From NCBI GenBank assembly GCA_928724745.1, contig CAKMXJ010000004.1:992001-1056000 (forward strand): 64,000 nt of DNA. Direction: 5' to 3'. Every line of letters begins with the position of its first letter. Positions within the stretch are counted from its first letter, which is position 1. A program made the position numbers and the translations under genes. Of this stretch, positions 52,000 through 62,760 are shown one piece after another. Under the pieces are notes generated by a model. It worked only from the letters and a program-made list of their open reading frames with translations, was not told where the DNA came from and ran no database searches. Source of the stretch: Anthracocystis setariae (Eukaryota > Basidiomycota > Ustilaginomycetes > Ustilaginales > Ustilaginaceae).

Positions 52000-54900
52000 T
52001 TGTGCAAAGATGAATCGGCGCTAGATCGGAGGAGGAAAAAGAAGAGATGCTGAAACCTGCACGCATGATTATTTGCATTGGCCTGCTCGTGGTTCAGATT
52101 TTAATTGCCTTTTTTTTTTTTGAATTTTTGTGGGTCCAAGCTGTCGTATATAAAATGATCCACGGCGCTGTGCTGGACTGTGCTGCACTTTTGACGAATC
52201 AAACCGAAACAAACAATCCAAAAAAAAAAATAAAAAAAAAAATAAAAAATTGTAAGCAATTCGTAAGACTGTTCGGCTAGCAGTTTGTGCGGCGATCTCA
52301 TCAGCAGAGTGCCTAGCAAGGGATGTTCAAGCGGCGTTCGACATCCATGCTCATTGCTGCCACTGATTCAGTACTGCAGCGCAAACAATGCACGGAAGCG
52401 ACTGTGCAAAGAGTGGACAATGGCAGCTGCGATTTCATTCATGCTGTACGGCACTGGCCTTGATCAAATGAACCGAATCCAACCCTCTTTATTTCATGCA
52501 CCAAAAAAAACAAAAAAAAACAAAAAACAATGCTTCAGCCGTTGCAACCTTGCCAACATTGATGCTGTACTGGATTCTAGCGTGGGAGCCACTCATTGTA
52601 TTGTCCTGCACTGTACTGTACTGTACAATACAGAAAGGTGCCCTCGTAAGCGCCTTTTCGCCTATTTGCTTGACAGGGTCATTATCGGCTGCGTAGATTG
52701 CATGAGCTCATTTCGGTTTCTCGTTCTAAAACCGCCTTTCGAACGCCGGGATCAAGTCGAACGCAGCAAAGCAAGCCATTAGAGTAGCATCCATCAACAA
52801 ACAGCCCCAATCTCAACAGGCTAGTACAGTAGCGCGTGTAATGTGTGCAAAGTGAGAATTCATATGTGTAGCAAACACGACATCCACACCCGCCAAGACC
52901 GAAACAGCGACTTCTAGGGTTTGTATTCTTGTGCAACTCGAGTATCGCCTCGACACTGATCAAGCGTACCATGGTTAGCAGCAAATATGGACGTTGCGAT
53001 TGTGCCAAGAACATAGACGTCCTGTACTGCACAGTAGACTTGATTCGGGCCGTCGCAGGCCACCCCAAAGCAAATCCCAGCATTACGTTGAGCATCTCGT
53101 GCTCAGGTGCAAAATCGACTTTTCGGATTAATATTGCCGACTCTTGCGAATCCCTTGAGTGTCAGACCTACCACCATGACAGCACTCGCCTATGGAACCT
53201 GGCCTTTCCCTCTGAGCACGACAATTGAGGTTGTAATGTCGGAGCGCCACCGAAGCAAAAGGTCGGAATGTCTCGGAACTTTATCCTGGATCGAAATCCA
53301 AAAAGCATGGGATTGCTGCGGTCCCTTTGTTGTCTTGCATTGTTCTCTACACAATGGGGTGAGAATCGGGTTGTGCTCTCAGTACCGATACAATGGAACA
53401 ATGGAACAACTACAGCATGCAATCAAAGTGGTCCGGCACGACAACAATAACAGAGTATCATTTGTGTCGGCGCTGTTGAAACACCGCTAGAATGACAAGA
53501 TAGAGTCGCTTAGCTTGGCCCTGCCCTGCCATCCGATCGGGGTCATTTGCAGGTGTAGGCCTCTTGCCGCCTCATCGGCGAAATCCCAAAGCCAAAGCGC
53601 ATCGCCCTCCTGCGTGTCTCCGGTTCAAGGTGTTCCGCTTCCGGATTCCATCATGCACACACACAAGGGCCATTCGCACATTGTTAGTGCCCATTTGAGT
53701 TTCATAGCGTTCAAGTCGTTGCGATTTGCTCCTCCAAGGTTCAACACTGCTAAGATACAGATCAGAGGCTGTTCTGATTCAACCGCGCCGAGCAAGGCCG
53801 AGCAACACTACGGCGGATAATCGCGGAGAAGCCGCGGTCCCTCTCTGAGCGGAATACGGGCCCATCTTTCCCTACCCTGCGGGCTCCGACCGTACCATTC
53901 AACTGCTCTTCGTTGCCATTCTACGCCATCGCCTCCCCGCTACGATAAGCCACCGTTGGAGACCACCTAGTTCCTGCCACGCTATGTGAAAGTTTTAGGG
54001 ACTTGAATTACCAGACAAATTGATGCAGCCCTCGCTGATCTTGAATCGAGTACAGCAAGGTGCATGGGAACTATCTAACTCTTAACGATCTCCCACGACA
54101 GTGGTGTGGTCGTTAGAGGATCTGCCCATCTGAACGCCTACGGCACACATGACATCAATACGGCCAACCAGTGCCTCGTCACCCGTCGGTGCATTTGCAG
54201 TTAATTTTGCCGACCTGCCGACCGACCTATCACCTTAAGTCGACCACGTTGGCATTTTGGACTTACAGTACAACACGCTGTGCAAGCTGTTGGGCTCCTG
54301 TGCTGCTGACCCAGCATGCTCCTTGGGGCTACACACCTCGTTCGACTCTAGTCGTGAAACACCATCGCCAAGAAATCGAGCGGTTTTGCGGTAGCTATTC
54401 GTGCCCGTATACTCGGAGCTGGCTGGGCATCAATCGACTGGAAAGCGTTTGCTTACTTCCCCTACCATCCACTTCTGCTGCGGCACGGCCCAATGGCAAT
54501 TTCAGCACATTTCTCACGCTTCTAAAGAAAATAATAAAAAAATAAAAATAAAAAATAAAAAAGTTTCCAACCTTATATCGGTTTTTACAGCGTGGACATT
54601 GCGGCTCTCGTTAGCAGTTCTGAAGAGCCGCTTTAAGCGATATGGAGTTGGTTTATCCTGCATATGTGAAGGGACTGATGTGAATCGTTCATGTTGGCTT
54701 TCGGACTTCCAACTTGTACCAAGTCACAAAGCGATTTCATTAAAAATGAGCAGATCTCCTGCTGAATCTTCGTGGACTGTACTGCTGCCTGGTACATTGA
54801 TGCACAGCAGACCGGGGCGCAGAATTGTACGACCGAGGAAGGACAGTCAAGCACCACTCTCTCATGCAAGACGGCAGCCCAACGTCCCTCTATCGATTCA

Positions 54901-55142
54901 ACTCTGTTAAGGTCACAGTCCACCCACCGTCAAGGATGCAACAGAGTGGGAACCCGCAGCGAAGCAAAGCGGTTGGTTCATTAGTTCACGGCATGACCAC
55001 GTAATGGAAAGGAATTTCTTCACAAAGCAATTTAAACGATTCGGACTCGGGCCGAGTCGGATTTACGCCCACGCCCAACTTTCGGCGTGGCCGACGGCAG
55101 TCACACTCGAAGCTCGTCCAAATGGACCTTGAAAGACTCAGA

Positions 55143-55159
55143 TACAGTACAGTACAGTA
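55143..55159. repeat. Three overlapping TACAGTA heptamers
   Basis: The sequence TACAGTACAGTACAGTA holds three copies in 5-bp steps; a mirror arrangement (TACTG steps) is at 6183-6199. Confidence 0.9.
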
Positions 55160-56418
55160 ATTGTTGGGGTTACTATGCCTAGTGCAAAATCATAGCTCTC
55201 AGAGAAGCTACCAAGCTGACAATGGAGATGTACAGTAGAACCTTCTCTGGTAGTCGTACTGTTCATGGGGTGCGGGTTGGCCGACATCTTGACGCGTATG
55301 GGAAGCTGCAACATGTGTATTCGGTTCGATGCGGTCGAGGTCAGGCAAGGCTGAGATGACGTGCAAGCAGAGGATCCTCATGAACGCTTCTTGGCAGAAC
55401 GACATTTCCAAGATTTCTCTGCTCATCCTCCTCCATGCCATCGACACAAATGCCCTCTCGTTGCCTGTAATAGCACAACGATATTCTAGCCCTCCAAGGT
55501 ATCTTACGTTCTACTAGCGATATCGTCAAGTGCGATGTGAACCTTGACCCCTCGATCGCTCCAAGCTTGTATCCTACACGAGAAGAGACAAAGAACTGGC
55601 GGACCATCGACGAGGCTACTTGCTCTCCCACATCTCTCAGGTCTTGCTCGCACTCCTTTTTTTGTTTTTTTGTTTTTTTGTTTTGTTTTGTTTTTTTGTT
55701 TTGCTTTTTTTTTTTTTGGTCTCGATTTCGTTTTTCCGTTTTTCGAGAATCCGGTTTTCAAGCGCTCGACATGGGCGCTTATGGTTCATATGTTTCAGTT
55801 GTGCAGCTCAAAGCCACCGCTAATTTCGCCGATGGAATTTCGTCGTGTTAGGCTGGCCGTTTTCCGTTGGTTTGGCCCTGCCTTCTCTTCTCCTGCTTGG
55901 CGGATTTCTGCAGCGTGGCGCCAAGTGCAAGCCCAAATTTCGACCAAAGCTCAACCCCATTCAATCGACGCGGAACAGGCTTCTACTGCACGGTTGATAC
56001 CATCAGCTGACTGACGCAAAGGGTGGACTCCATCGACAAGCCACCTCACTCCGCGCGATGCCGATCCCATCGTACTCCTTGTCGCCCCGTCCAGCGAGCC
56101 AAAGCCACCGAAACTTCCACATCGAAACACTCATAAAGGATGGCGTGACAACGGCTGCAGCCCAGGCTCTCCACCTTCATCCTCAGCGTTTCTCAGTGTG
56201 CGTGTCATTGCCATTGTTATGGTGGACTTTGAATCCATTGTAGCGCCATTCCATGGCGGAGCGTTCGCCGGACGGAACATGCATGGAACAGGTCCAGAAT
56301 CTTGGTTATTGGAGCAACGCAGCACGTCGACACCGTGTTCGGAAAACGCACAACCGGCTCAATTGACCGACATGCGCCCGATTGCATTGGGGGCGGTTCC
56401 GTTCCGATGCGACTCTGA

Positions 56419-58054
56419 TTACAGCTTGGTATTAGTCTGAGGATGGAACTTGTCCAGGTATGCCAACAATCGATTAGCCTCCCTTTCGCCCGAGACGTAA
56501 GCGCCGGCCGCTGAACCTCGGTCTATCGCATCGTTGGCCAGAAAAGAGGAAGGAGAGATTTGTCAGCATCAGCTCTCGAGTTCCACACCACAAGCCGTTC
56601 AAAGGGTCATACCTACGATTCATCTCGGTGTGTTCACCCGCAAATCCGAGGCGGCCATTCCAGAGGGGTCGAGAGAGCGCTTCAAAGTCTAACGGCGAGT
56701 TACCTGCCGCGGTTGAGACCGGCGATGTCGTCGCACCACCAGTGAAAGGCTGCTTTGCCCACCTCGAGTAGAAGACATGTTTGGGAGCGTTGGCGTCTTG
56801 GGTAACCCCCATTCGAGAAGTAAGATACGAATGCAGTGCATGACCAGCATCCAAGCGCTCGAATCGTTCCAAGTTCCTGCCAGCTTCAGCGCCGACCATG
56901 ACGAGGAGCGAATTCGACACCCCCTTTCCCACTGCCTCGGGACCTGAGCCAACCAGAGACGACACGATCAAAGTGGTGGACGCGAAGAGCTGCCAGAGCT
57001 GCTTCTCTGCATCGCTCCTGAGCGTCGAAGGCGCAGAAACCGACGAAGACGGAAGTACAATGAAAGTTCCCGCCTTGTCACTCCACCAAGGTCGATCGTA
57101 GTGGAGCAGCACCTTGTTCAGATTTCCGACAGAGACACGCTTGATGGTGTCAAGTCTTCGCTCAGGCAACGCTGGCTCGAAAAGATCGGCTGCCGTGTTT
57201 TGGAGCACAGCGATGGGGATGGTGACGAGAGCGGTGCGTGCAAAGTACTCTTGACCCTGCTTGGTGACAATCTTGACGTTGGATGACTGGTCGTCGCGCA
57301 CCGACTGTACCTCTTGGCAGGTATGGATCGACGTGCCAAGCGACGTGATCTCTTGGACAAGCTTGTTGATGATGGTAGTGAAGCCACCTTTGGGCGCGGC
57401 GTCGGTGCCGGCAAAAGCGTGCTCGAAACCATGCCACTTGAGGCTCGCCTTCTCAAGTTCGATTCCAAGCGGGATGTGCAACAACCTCGCCACATCTCTT
57501 GCCGTCTTCTTTTCACTGTCCGACTCGATGCCCTCAAATAGGGGCGACTTGTTCGAGTAAAGGAAATCGGCGAGCGATGTGTTTGGGTGTGGGCTGGAAG
57601 CGTTGAGATCGTGTGCAGCCGTCTTTGCTGCTTCTTGCGCCTTGTTAAGGTTACCGGTGAGCTTCTGCGATAGAGATTGGGGTAGTGGGCCTTGATCTGC
57701 GATCACGATGGTGTTACGAGGAGTTGGGATGGTGATGGGGATGTTGTACTTGTCCGTGAGCTGTTTGAGCGGGTTACCTTCGAGATAGCCGTGAATCCAG
57801 GAACAACCGAAATCGCACCAGTACTCGTCACCATTAGGCGAAGCTACAGTTCGCGAGTTATCATTGACATCTGTTTGATCTGACCAGGTGTGAGTAAACG
57901 CTCTTCCACCGATGCGTTGCCTTGCCTCGAGTACGGCCACCTTGCGTCCTGCTTGGGATAGCTTTAAGGCAGCGCAAAGACCCGACCATCCTGCGCCGAT
58001 GATGAGCACATCAAACATGTTGGTCGCAACGTTGGATGTGGTAGTTGCTGCCAT
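56419..58054 (-). CDS. Flavin amine oxidase, probably polyamine oxidase, two exons
   Basis: Exon 1 is 56617-58054 and exon 2 is 56419-56522, with a 94-nt intron (GTAGGT...ATAG, phase 1), giving 513 residues. I chose this splice because it restores the family C-terminus: FAGEHTEMN joins HRGSAAGAYVSGEREANRLL. The N-terminus has the FAD dinucleotide fold (VLIIGAGWSGLCAALKL, residues 15-31), then VLEARQRIGGRA and DFGCSWIHG. The middle has ALVTIPIAVLQ, and a late block FYSRWAKQPFTGGA precedes the C-terminal flavin contacts. It resembles fungal polyamine oxidases (Fms1-like), which oxidise spermine, spermidine or acetylated forms with H2O2 release. The chain ends in TKL, a candidate type 1 peroxisomal signal. 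Without splicing, or with a donor 4 nt downstream, the protein ends ...LGRKGG with no such signal. Confidence 0.85.
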
Positions 58055-58434
58055 CTTTTTTGCTTTCTTTTCGTTGGTATTTGTGTGTTGTAAACAGCAC
58101 AGACCGAGTCAGCAAGGGTAGGGGGTTAGGAAGAACAAGATGAAGGACGAAATTGAAGCGTGGATTACCGTGAGCAACAAATGAGTGTGGGGGGGGTTGG
58201 GGTTCCGGTCGACGCATGGATCAACTCCCTCGCGCTTTTCCAATTTTTTGACCTCCCCCACATCTCCCTTTTTCCGGCGATCCGCTGCTACCTCGCTCCC
58301 TGATCTATCCTATCCTTCCGAAGAACCCCCCGTTGGGACACAAACCTCAAAAACGCAAACTCCAACGTGAAAGGCAAAGTGAAGTTCTGCATGCATTGCA
58401 TATCCTAACCACTCTCTCAACTTCAGCTACAAAG
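58055..58434. other. Intergenic region between the amine oxidase and the MED25-like gene
   Basis: 380 bp of C/T-rich DNA holding the amine oxidase promoter and the MED25-like 3' region. No gene is seen. Confidence 0.4.
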
Positions 58435-61400
58435 CTAATTGATAAACCCTAGTGCACGAAGTTGCTCCATAGTCATTGGTTTTGAAAAGTCCACACCTCC
58501 TCCCGTAGCATCGCTTGCACCTTGCTGTTGAGCAACCGCAGTGACACCGGCTGCAAAAGGGTTGATACCATTGAACAATCCCTGCTGCTGCTGCTGTTGT
58601 TGTGCTGCTACTGGCGGTTGTTGGGGTTGCTGGTTGAACGCGGCCATTTGACCGAACAATTGAGCCAACCCTTGCGAAAATGCTTGCTGCGGTTGCTGCT
58701 GTTGCTGTTGCATTCCCGCACCACCACCACCACCACCACCAGTCTGACCTCCGATTCCCAACAACTGCGCCAACGCAGCCAGATTCGGTTGCTGACCTAC
58801 ACTACTACTTGGCGCACCCGCCGCAAACACGTCTGACCCCTGCGACGCTTGTCCCGCACCCATGACATTGCCGAGTCCAAAGTTTGCCAAGTTGCCCAAA
58901 TTCGCCATCGCACCAAGATCACTGCCATTATTCACAGCAGCAGGAGTTGGCTGCACACCCAACCCGATATTGGCAGCGAGACCAACACCCGCTCCGATGC
59001 CGCCCGAGGCGCCTCCTCCCGAAACGCAAATGTTGCCTGCAGCGTTGAGAGCAGCAAGATTGAATGGCATTGACGAGCCGAGACCCATTCCGTTGGGCGC
59101 GGCCTGTGGCTGCGATGCAGATCCAGCTGGTCCGTTGGGCTGCTGTGCAGGCTGACTTACCTGGCTCGTGTCTGGGACAAACCCTGACGCACTGGCACCT
59201 CTCGATCGGTTGGCACCTTGAGGCGTATTCCCTTTGCCACTTGCTGCCACCCCTTGTTGCGGCTGTGACGGCTGCCCCTGCGGTGCAACCTGTCCCGTCT
59301 GCGCCGCCAGCAGCTTAGTAAAAGGAATCGTATCCTTCAACACCACGCCGATCAGCTTAGGAGGTACCGGCCCCTTACCGCTCCTCTCGGCACTACTGGT
59401 TGGTTGCGTCGTTGCAAACAACACCAGCCCCGCTCCAGGCGCACTGCCATGCCTCACAAACGCACAGCTCTTCTTGGCATCCAAGCTGCTGGCGAGGTTG
59501 GAGTACATCTGCCGATTCTTCTCCGCGGTCGCCGGCGACAACACAGGACCTCCACCGCCTTGCTGCGCCCCAGTCTCCTGGGTGGAGAATAGGATGTAAG
59601 GTGCGTTCTGTGACTGTGCGTATACCTGGAGGTTGCGAGGCGCCAGCTGTGTGATGGCGGTGATCTGCAATTTGTCCGGCCAGGGCATGAGTAGGCGTTC
59701 CATGGCTGACGAGTTCGAGGTGGCCGAGACGAGAGTAGCAACGTCGCGCTTCTGCTTGGTGACGGGGTCGGAGATGACCGACCAGGTGAGGGCGCCGCGC
59801 CAGAAAGGTTTGGGACGAGTCGGGCTGGGAGGTGCGGCACCAGCTGCAGGCACTGCTGCAGAAGAGGCTGCGTTGTTGGCGGCCGCATCGCTCGTGCTCA
59901 GCGAAGAAGAGGGCGCATTGTTTTGCAAAGGCTGCGCTGGTGGTACGGGTGGTTTGACGGCATTGATCGCGGCCGGCACTGACGGTTGAACAGCGGTGAA
60001 GCTTCCACTCCTGCCCTGTCTCGCCAACGCGACTCCGCCATTGCTCGGACCACCGAGGTTGACACCCATGTCCCTGGCCTCCTTGTCGATGTTGATCAAG
60101 CTTTGGAGACTGACGTTGAAATTGGGCGCGGTTTCGAGACCACTGACGATCCTATGCACGAGCATCTTGAGCGCCTGCTGTTGCGTCATCAACTGCGCCT
60201 TGAGCTGCTCCAGGTAGACTTTGTTCATACCAGGAGCTTTGGAAGGAGCAGGCTCGCCGGCTGCTTCGGCCTTGGACACGGCGGCGTAGGCAGCTGCCCA
60301 GTTTCTGATCATGGTTTCCTGCTGCGACTTGAGGAAAAGCACCTTGGTGCTCGTGCTTGGATCGAGCTTGATGTTGCGTGGGATCTCACTTGGCGCAGTG
60401 CCCGGTGGCGGAAGGGGAGGTGGAGGCGCAGAGGAAGTCGAGGTGGCGGCGGGTGGTTGCGAATGCGAGATGCTTCCGCTCTTGGATCTTTTGACGGGGG
60501 TGGTGGCGAGGTCGGATTCATCCTCCCTGGCGCGCTTGGCCGAGGGTGTCGAAGGTGCGGCAGGTGTGGCACCGGATTTGGATGCAGAGGATGGCGTGAG
60601 ACCCGTGGAGATGATGTTGGCATCGTTGAAGATTTTGGCTCGGATGGTTTCGGGAAGCAGTGCGGCGAGGTCTTCGTTGACCAACTTGTTGGGTTCGGAG
60701 ACGCTTTTATGGAGGCCCAAGATGGCAGCCAGAGCCTCCTTGGAGGGTGCGGCTGCATCTGCTGCATCGGACTTGACGGCGCAGCTGGTGATGGAAGCGC
60801 CGAGCCTCGCCAGCTTGGCACCGACGGTAGGCGCATTGACTCTGTCGTTGGCTGCATCGGCATTGAAGAAAGGCGGAGACGCTAGGTCAAGAGAGACGTC
60901 GGCAGAGTCGAGACATACGTGTAAAAGATGCCTTGCCATGACGGGCGACTTTTTTGGTGCTAGCGGATTGTGGATACCGTTGTCGGTTGGTTGAAGTAGC
61001 TCGAGTGCTGCTACAAAAGCTTCAAGGACGTGGGCTGTTGGTTTGACGGTACTCCTTCCATCGACGAGACTGTAAGTTGCTGCGGTTGGATCGGCATTGT
61101 TGGCTGCACCAGCTTGCTTTGCTCGTGTATCTGGACCTAGCCATTCGTCGACTGCATGAAGGTGAGAGGCTATCAGTTTGCTGCCGGCCTTGATTTTGAT
61201 GGTAGTCAAGGTCCACGCTGGCCTCAGCAAAGATTTGTCCACTGTGGGACGGTAGACGACACATCCGATCGTAAGTCGAGAACCAGGATAAGCTGCGTTG
61301 AGCTTCTTGGATATAGACTCGACGAGAGGAACGACGACGGCCTTCCATTTGCGACGGATGGTAGGATGGTCGAGCAGGACGAGAACGAGCTGTGTTTCGG

Positions 61401-61530
61401 GCAGAGCCTGGAGGGAGGAAAGTGCGATCGAGGAGCCTCTGGGCGTAGTATTGGAGAGAATGGCGAGAGGCGATGGTGTCGTAAGGCTCATACCACCAAC
61501 CGAGCTTGCCGCTGGAGTTGGCGTCGTCAT
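58435..61530 (-). CDS. Mediator subunit 25-like protein (VWA and ACID-like domains)
   Basis: A 1031-residue single-exon protein. Residues about 37-260 look like the Med25 von Willebrand A domain: ALPETQLVLVLLDHPTIRRK, WKAVVVPLVESISKKL, RLTIGCVVYRP and HLLHVCLDSADVSLDL, with a Ser/Ala linker. Around residues 570-735 there is a second ordered block (KPFWRGALTWSVISDP, WPDKLQITAITQLAPRNLQV, KLIGVVLKDTIPFTKLL) that fits the Med25 activator-interaction (ACID) barrel. The linkers are Ala/Ser/Pro-rich, and the C-terminus is Gly- and Gln-rich with several polyglutamine runs, ending FSKPMTMEQLRALGFIN. Med25 links activators to the Mediator head and is usually discussed in animals and plants. The start MTTPTPAASSVG is preferred over a Met 12 codons upstream. 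Domain assignment rests on strand patterns and is moderately sure. Confidence 0.7.
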   Translation of the reverse strand: MTTPTPAASSVGGMSLTTPSPLAILSNTTPRGSSIALSSLQALPETQLVLVLLDHPTIRRKWKAVVVPLVESISKKLNAAYPGSRLTIGCVVYRPTVDKSLLRPAWTLTTIKIKAGSKLIASHLHAVDEWLGPDTRAKQAGAANNADPTAATYSLVDGRSTVKPTAHVLEAFVAALELLQPTDNGIHNPLAPKKSPVMARHLLHVCLDSADVSLDLASPPFFNADAANDRVNAPTVGAKLARLGASITSCAVKSDAADAAAPSKEALAAILGLHKSVSEPNKLVNEDLAALLPETIRAKIFNDANIISTGLTPSSASKSGATPAAPSTPSAKRAREDESDLATTPVKRSKSGSISHSQPPAATSTSSAPPPPLPPPGTAPSEIPRNIKLDPSTSTKVLFLKSQQETMIRNWAAAYAAVSKAEAAGEPAPSKAPGMNKVYLEQLKAQLMTQQQALKMLVHRIVSGLETAPNFNVSLQSLINIDKEARDMGVNLGGPSNGGVALARQGRSGSFTAVQPSVPAAINAVKPPVPPAQPLQNNAPSSSLSTSDAAANNAASSAAVPAAGAAPPSPTRPKPFWRGALTWSVISDPVTKQKRDVATLVSATSNSSAMERLLMPWPDKLQITAITQLAPRNLQVYAQSQNAPYILFSTQETGAQQGGGGPVLSPATAEKNRQMYSNLASSLDAKKSCAFVRHGSAPGAGLVLFATTQPTSSAERSGKGPVPPKLIGVVLKDTIPFTKLLAAQTGQVAPQGQPSQPQQGVAASGKGNTPQGANRSRGASASGFVPDTSQVSQPAQQPNGPAGSASQPQAAPNGMGLGSSMPFNLAALNAAGNICVSGGGASGGIGAGVGLAANIGLGVQPTPAAVNNGSDLGAMANLGNLANFGLGNVMGAGQASQGSDVFAAGAPSSSVGQQPNLAALAQLLGIGGQTGGGGGGGAGMQQQQQQPQQAFSQGLAQLFGQMAAFNQQPQQPPVAAQQQQQQQGLFNGINPFAAGVTAVAQQQGASDATGGGVDFSKPMTMEQLRALGFIN

Positions 61531-62097
61531 CTTTAAACCACAACGCGAGACGAAAGCACGAAGCAAGGACGGCCCAAGGAAGGTCGAGGTTGAAAGAGGT
61601 GCTCAGCGCAGCATGCTTGATGAATCGAAGATGCGGTTCTGTCCTGGTGCCCGACCCTATGTGAGAGACGCGATGAAGCAAAAGGCACAAAGACGAAGAA
61701 AAGGTGCGACAGGGCCGACGAGGTGAGAGGTGAGAGTGAACGAGGTGGGACGCACAGTTTCGTGGAACCAAATCACAACTCAGCAACGGCGCCCTTCAAA
61801 TACGGCGCCATTATTATATAAACCACGCTCGCACACCGCACACCGCACACCGCACACCGCACTTGCTTTCACCAGATACTGACACGCTCATCTTGTTCTC
61901 ACTTTGCCTCAGGTATTGCAGGTCAGATAGCGCGACGCACAGAGGCATACGTTGATTGGGTTCAGAGAGATGCATCCGCGCCGCTGGAACAAACGAGGCG
62001 AAAACGCGCACTGATACTGTTCTTGGTGGTGAACGAGACGAGATTAAGGAGGAGCGCTATGGATCGTCTATACACTTGGTGTGCGCATCCATTCCGT
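61531..62097. promoter_or_regulatory. MED25-like promoter region with CACACCG repeat
   Basis: 567 bp. It includes an inverted TATA-like element (TATATAAA near 61815-61822, readable on both strands) about 290 bp upstream of the MED25-like ATG, and four copies of CACACCG at 61831-61862. No gene is seen. Confidence 0.5.
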
Positions 62098-62760
62098 CTA
62101 AGCCCTCTCCTGTTCTGTCAATGTCCTGAGCACTTTGCACGGCGTTCCCGCAGCAACACTCCAATCAGGGATGTGCTTGGTCACCACGCTTCCTGCGCCG
62201 ATCGTACATCCGCGTCCGATGTTGACGCCTGCCATGATAATGGTGCCACCGCCCACCCACGTATCTGCGCCGATGCTTACGGCAAGACTCCTTTCGAGCC
62301 CTTGCTTCCTCTCGTTTACGCTGACACTGTGGGTAGCACAGTAGATGCTCACATTGGGACCGAACAGCACACCATCGCCCAACGTGACCTCGGAACAGTC
62401 CAAGATGGTGGTGTTGTAGTTGGCATAGAAAGCGCCGTCGGGTTTGATGTTGGTGCCGTAGTCGACCCATAGCGGCGGTTCGAATTCGACCTTGTCCACT
62501 CGCTCGAGCGGCAGATCGAGCAGTTGAGCCAAGAGCTTCTTGCGTCGGTCCGGTTGGCTGGCAGCATCCAACGGATTGGTGGGATCGGTGCGGTTGTATT
62601 CGTTCTGGATGCGACGGGCTCTGAGGCGTGCTAGTGTGAGTTGTTCGCCGTTGGCAAGATACGGGAGACCAACGAGCATCTTTTGCTCTTCGCTCATGCT
62701 ATTGGCCTTGTCGCCATATTGTTGGTCGATCGCCTCAAACAGTTTGGATGTACCCGACAT
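62098..62760 (-). CDS. Maltose/galactoside O-acetyltransferase-like hexapeptide enzyme
   Basis: A 220-residue left-handed beta-helix acetyltransferase of the LacA/Maa/NodL group, which moves acetyl from acetyl-CoA to sugar hydroxyls. The N-terminal Mac domain is present (EEQKMLVGLPYLANGEQLTL then ARLRARRIQNEYN), followed by hexapeptide turns DCSEVTLGDGVLFGPNVSIY, then the catalytic His144 in YCATHSVSVNERK, VSIGADTWVGGGTIIMAGVN and IGRGCTIGAGSVVTKHIPDW with the closing AAGTPCKVLR. Length and domain order match bacterial members almost fully. Such genes are frequent in fungi and probably of bacterial origin. The acceptor sugar is unknown. It is divergent from the tyrosyl-tRNA synthetase gene across 683 bp. 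Confidence 0.88.
   Translation of the reverse strand: MSGTSKLFEAIDQQYGDKANSMSEEQKMLVGLPYLANGEQLTLARLRARRIQNEYNRTDPTNPLDAASQPDRRKKLLAQLLDLPLERVDKVEFEPPLWVDYGTNIKPDGAFYANYNTTILDCSEVTLGDGVLFGPNVSIYCATHSVSVNERKQGLERSLAVSIGADTWVGGGTIIMAGVNIGRGCTIGAGSVVTKHIPDWSVAAGTPCKVLRTLTEQERA

Larger units (their letters stand above)
47906..56418. promoter_or_regulatory. 8.5-kb gene-free region upstream of the WOPR gene
   Basis: No coding gene is recognised over 8.5 kb in an otherwise gene-dense window, where spaces of 0.2-1 kb are the rule. Open frames here are short, unbiased and overlap on both strands. The region includes at least 17 TACAGTA/TACTGTA heptamers, a polypurine stretch near 51265-51360, a GGCAAG minisatellite, and three AT-rich tracts (near 52111-52250, 54521-54562 and 55655-55735). 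The downstream neighbour, an amine oxidase, faces away (its 3' end is at 56419), so the whole space belongs upstream of the WOPR gene. A long 5' leader, cis-regulatory modules or noncoding transcripts are possible; none can be proven from sequence. Confidence 0.6.

Noticed and set aside
53600..54200. Possible tRNA gene
   Set aside because: GGTTCAAG at about 53627 resembles a B box, but the conserved downstream C is missing and no cloverleaf could be drawn.
47906..56418. Transposon remnant filling the WOPR upstream region
   Set aside because: No transposase or reverse transcriptase motifs, long terminal repeats or terminal inverted repeats were seen.
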